From Schleiferiaceae bacterium (GTDB lineage: Bacteria > Bacteroidota > Bacteroidia > Flavobacteriales > Schleiferiaceae): a stretch of 15,100 nt of DNA. Where the stretch lies: positions 1 through 15,100 of the forward strand of contig JAOARK010000158.1 of NCBI GenBank assembly GCA_025210575.1, given 5' to 3'. The notes beneath the pieces are model-generated. The model did no database searches and had not been told where the DNA came from. It was given only the letters and a program-made list of their open reading frames with translations. The position numbers were made by a program, and so were the translations under genes. This document shows, piece by piece, positions 13,170 through 15,100 of the stretch. Numbering within the stretch: the first letter of the stretch is position 1; each line of letters begins with the position of its first letter.

Positions 13170-14368
13170 TGAGCAAGGAGCTGATTAAAATATTCAGGAT
13201 ATGATTTTGAGACCACATGTGACTCTTCCATCTCAATGTCAAATTGCGAGGCAAACAATGAGAAACTCATTGCCATGCGGTGATCATTATACGTTTTAAT
13301 TGGTCTTTTTGGAGCGCTCGCTTTTTGAGGCGCAATAAAAATAGACTCTACAGTGAGATCGGCAGAAATGCCAAAGTTAGATAGCTCTTCTTTTAAAGCT
13401 TCCAAGCGATTGGTCTCCTTAATGGTAAGCGTTTGTAATCGATTCAGTTTAACCTCCACTCCTAACAAAGCACAGACTACCGCAATAGGTTGAGCCAGAT
13501 CAGGTTGATTGATCAAGTTCATTTCTAAATGCTCTGGCAGAGCCATGTCCACTTTGTAAATTCTTAGACCTCCATTAATTTCCTTTGTTCTAACACCTAG
13601 CCCTTCAAAAAATGGAATTAGTTTCCGATCTCCCTGTGAAGAATTAGATTGAAGTCCAAGTAGATTTACTCCTCCACCGTTCAATGCCACCCATGCATAC
13701 CAATACGCTGCTGCACTCCAATCTGATTCTAATTGAACTTCCTTCGGTTCCGGGAGTTTCGCTTTCTCTTTTACAACGATTTTATTTCCATTCATTGTTG
13801 CCTCAATACCGGCAGCAATGAGAACGTCTAGCGTAAGCCATATATAACTTCTAGATACTATTGTGCCCTTTAAGTCTATTTCTAAACCTCCTGGTAGCCT
13901 TGGAGCAACAAGCATTAAAGATGAAACAAATTGGCTACTTACTCCTCCGTCTATTTGGATTGAACCTCCTTGTAATTTTTTGCCTTTTATCTGAACTGGT
14001 GCACATCCCTCCTTCTCAAGGTATGTGATCTCGGCACCAAGTTTTCTTAGTGCTTCTACAACAATAGAAATGGGTCTTTCATGCAATCGATCTGAACCTT
14101 TGAGAATTACCGTTCGATCAGCCTGCACGGCAAAATAACTCAAGCAGAATCGCAAGGCCGTTCCTGAATGTTTAACATCCAATTCACAATTCCCAATGGA
14201 GGAAAGTGCCTCTTTCAACACCAACGTATCGTCAGAATCTTGAAAATTTTCAATACTTATCAAGTCAGGAAAAAGTGCTTGCAAGATTAACCAGCGCGCT
14301 GCCAAACTTTTACTTTTTGGCAACAAGATCCTCTCTGGTAATTGTTCTATTTTGGTTAGTGCTAACAT
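13166..14368 (-). CDS. aroA: 3-phosphoshikimate 1-carboxyvinyltransferase (EPSP synthase)
   Basis: AroA joins shikimate-3-phosphate and phosphoenolpyruvate to give EPSP in aromatic amino-acid synthesis. The 400-residue protein, slightly shorter than the usual 430, has KSKSLAARW (18-26) for S3P/PEP binding, HSGTALRF (67-74), DRLHERPI (93-100), SSQFVSS (144-150), the catalytic-base Asp in NQPDLAQP (D290), KETNR (317-321) and NDHRMA (361-366). KETNR differs from the common KETDR at one residue. Phe replaces the Pro common after the GTAMR segment, which I believe is normal in Bacteroidota, so it is not read as inhibitor tolerance. The start overlaps the aroB stop (TAATG), and a lipoprotein gene overlaps its stop. 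Assignment is firm; activity should be normal. Confidence 0.95.
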   Translation of the reverse strand: MLALTKIEQLPERILLPKSKSLAARWLILQALFPDLISIENFQDSDDTLVLKEALSSIGNCELDVKHSGTALRFCLSYFAVQADRTVILKGSDRLHERPISIVVEALRKLGAEITYLEKEGCAPVQIKGKKLQGGSIQIDGGVSSQFVSSLMLVAPRLPGGLEIDLKGTIVSRSYIWLTLDVLIAAGIEATMNGNKIVVKEKAKLPEPKEVQLESDWSAAAYWYAWVALNGGGVNLLGLQSNSSQGDRKLIPFFEGLGVRTKEINGGLRIYKVDMALPEHLEMNLINQPDLAQPIAVVCALLGVEVKLNRLQTLTIKETNRLEALKEELSNFGISADLTVESIFIAPQKASAPKRPIKTYNDHRMAMSFSLFASQFDIEMEESHVVSKSYPEYFNQLLAQ

Positions 14369-15100
14369 TATTTCAAATATTGCAAAATCGCAGATTTAGC
14401 AATTTCAGGCTTAACCTCAACATCAAATACACTTTTACCAATCGACTCAAGAAGGCTAAAACGCAAAGCACCGCCCACATTCTTTTTATCGTGCATCATC
14501 CATTCCATAATTTCATCAATAGCTTTAGCAGGAATAGGTAAATGACTATAGATATCGCCTAAACGATCTACAATTTCTTGAGCATCTTCAAATGAGAGCG
14601 AAGCCATTTCAATACTGATGAGTGTTTCCACGATCATTCCAGCTGCAACAGCTTCTCCGTGGAGTATAGGAACTTCCTTCTGGAGCAGATAACTTTCAAA
14701 TGCATGACCCACTGTATGCCCAAAATTCAGCAGCTTTCTCTTCCCCTTCTCATGAGGGTCTTCCGCTACAATACCCATCTTTATTTCGGCAGAATCTAAA
14801 ATCAATTGATTGGTTAAATCTTCTTTATGCTTCAAAACATGATTCCAATGTTCAGCATCAGCGATTAAACCATGCTTTAACATCTCAGCTAACCCAGACT
14901 TCAAGTGTTGCTTGGGTAATGTCTTTAAGAAATCAACATGACTGTAGATCATTTGAGGATCTGAAAATGTTCCAACCACATTTTTTATCCCTCCAAAATC
15001 AATTCCGGTTTTTCCACCATGAGCGGCATCCACCATCGCTAATAAACTTGTCGGGATATTCAAAAACTGAATTCCTCTTTTGTATGTCGATGCTATAAAA
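14368..15100 (-). CDS. aroB: 3-dehydroquinate synthase, partial (N-terminus beyond the window)
   Basis: AroB converts DAHP to 3-dehydroquinate, an early step of the shikimate pathway, with NAD and zinc. The frame stays open to the right edge on this strand; the TTG at 15063 is internal, because family sequence (STYKRGIQFLNIPTSLL) continues upstream of it. About 244 residues are present. Seen are VDAAHGGKTGID, the Glu of GLAEMLKHG, the first His of NFGHTVGHAFE and the His of LHGEA, the expected zinc ligands, plus the catalytic basic residues around KGKRKLLNFGH. The NAD-binding N-terminal third is missing. It overlaps aroA by one base, giving an aroBA unit that places two shikimate steps in one transcript. 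Assignment is firm; only the left part of the protein is outside the window. Confidence 0.94.
   Translation of the reverse strand, partial: FIASTYKRGIQFLNIPTSLLAMVDAAHGGKTGIDFGGIKNVVGTFSDPQMIYSHVDFLKTLPKQHLKSGLAEMLKHGLIADAEHWNHVLKHKEDLTNQLILDSAEIKMGIVAEDPHEKGKRKLLNFGHTVGHAFESYLLQKEVPILHGEAVAAGMIVETLISIEMASLSFEDAQEIVDRLGDIYSHLPIPAKAIDEIMEWMMHDKKNVGGALRFSLLESIGKSVFDVEVKPEIAKSAILQYLK

Noticed and set aside
14147..14170. AroA HSGTALRF variant as a sign of glyphosate tolerance
   Set aside because: I believe Phe after the GTAMR segment is usual in Bacteroidota AroA and the Gly of the inhibitor site is kept; no basis for a resistance claim.
15061..15063. TTG as the aroB start
   Set aside because: Upstream codons to the window edge continue family-like AroB sequence, so the gene is cut by the edge instead.
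1..15100. tRNA genes, CRISPR arrays, insertion sequences or attachment sites
   Set aside because: No cloverleaf with a recognisable T-arm, no spaced direct repeats, no transposase or terminal inverted repeats were seen on reading both strands.

Overview
The window looks like an AT-rich chromosomal segment of a Bacteroidota species, most likely in or near the Flavobacteriales. The clues are a C-terminal tail typical of type IX secretion (T9SS) cargo at the left edge, matches to the Bacteroidota -7 promoter box TAnnTTTG, a reg_prop/Y_Y_Y/LytS sensor paired with a LytTR regulator, Bacteroidota-style MlaE and MlaF proteins, and many signal-peptide or lipobox proteins. No tRNA, rRNA, CRISPR array, insertion sequence, integrase or phage gene was seen. 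Family assignments rest on motifs read by eye, not on database searches.

Layout from left to right. (1) The last 39 codons of a T9SS cargo gene (+), then a strong hairpin terminator. (2) mlaE-mlaF (-), the permease and ATPase of an MCE-type lipid transporter, joined by TAATG and with no MCE-domain gene beside them. (3) Divergent from these, a very small lipoprotein frame (1783-1908) overlaps the start of a SprT-like zinc-protease gene that has no usable ATG. (4) purK-purE (+), two consecutive steps of purine synthesis, end at a symmetric terminator shared with (5) a small coiled-coil gene (-). (6) A two-component pair (-): a 971-residue periplasmic-propeller histidine kinase followed by its LytTR response regulator. 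(7) Divergent from the kinase, a + strand group: a small outer-membrane barrel, a ComEA-like helix-hairpin-helix protein with a long beta-rich C-terminal part (start overlapping the barrel stop), then a VWA-domain lipoprotein. (8) On the minus strand, aroB (cut by the right edge), aroA, a short lipoprotein and a small acidic protein, each overlapping the next by 1 to 8 bases and so probably translated together.

Much of the window is conserved metabolism (purine and shikimate pathways) and envelope upkeep. The parts least explained by known systems are the surface cassette at 8476-12345 facing its likely sensor kinase, the lipoprotein/acidic pair coupled to aroA, and the nested micro-lipoprotein. 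I did not find clear evidence of a defence system or another complete new system; these are candidates only. Nearly all sequence is coding: no gene-free stretch exceeds about 100 bases.
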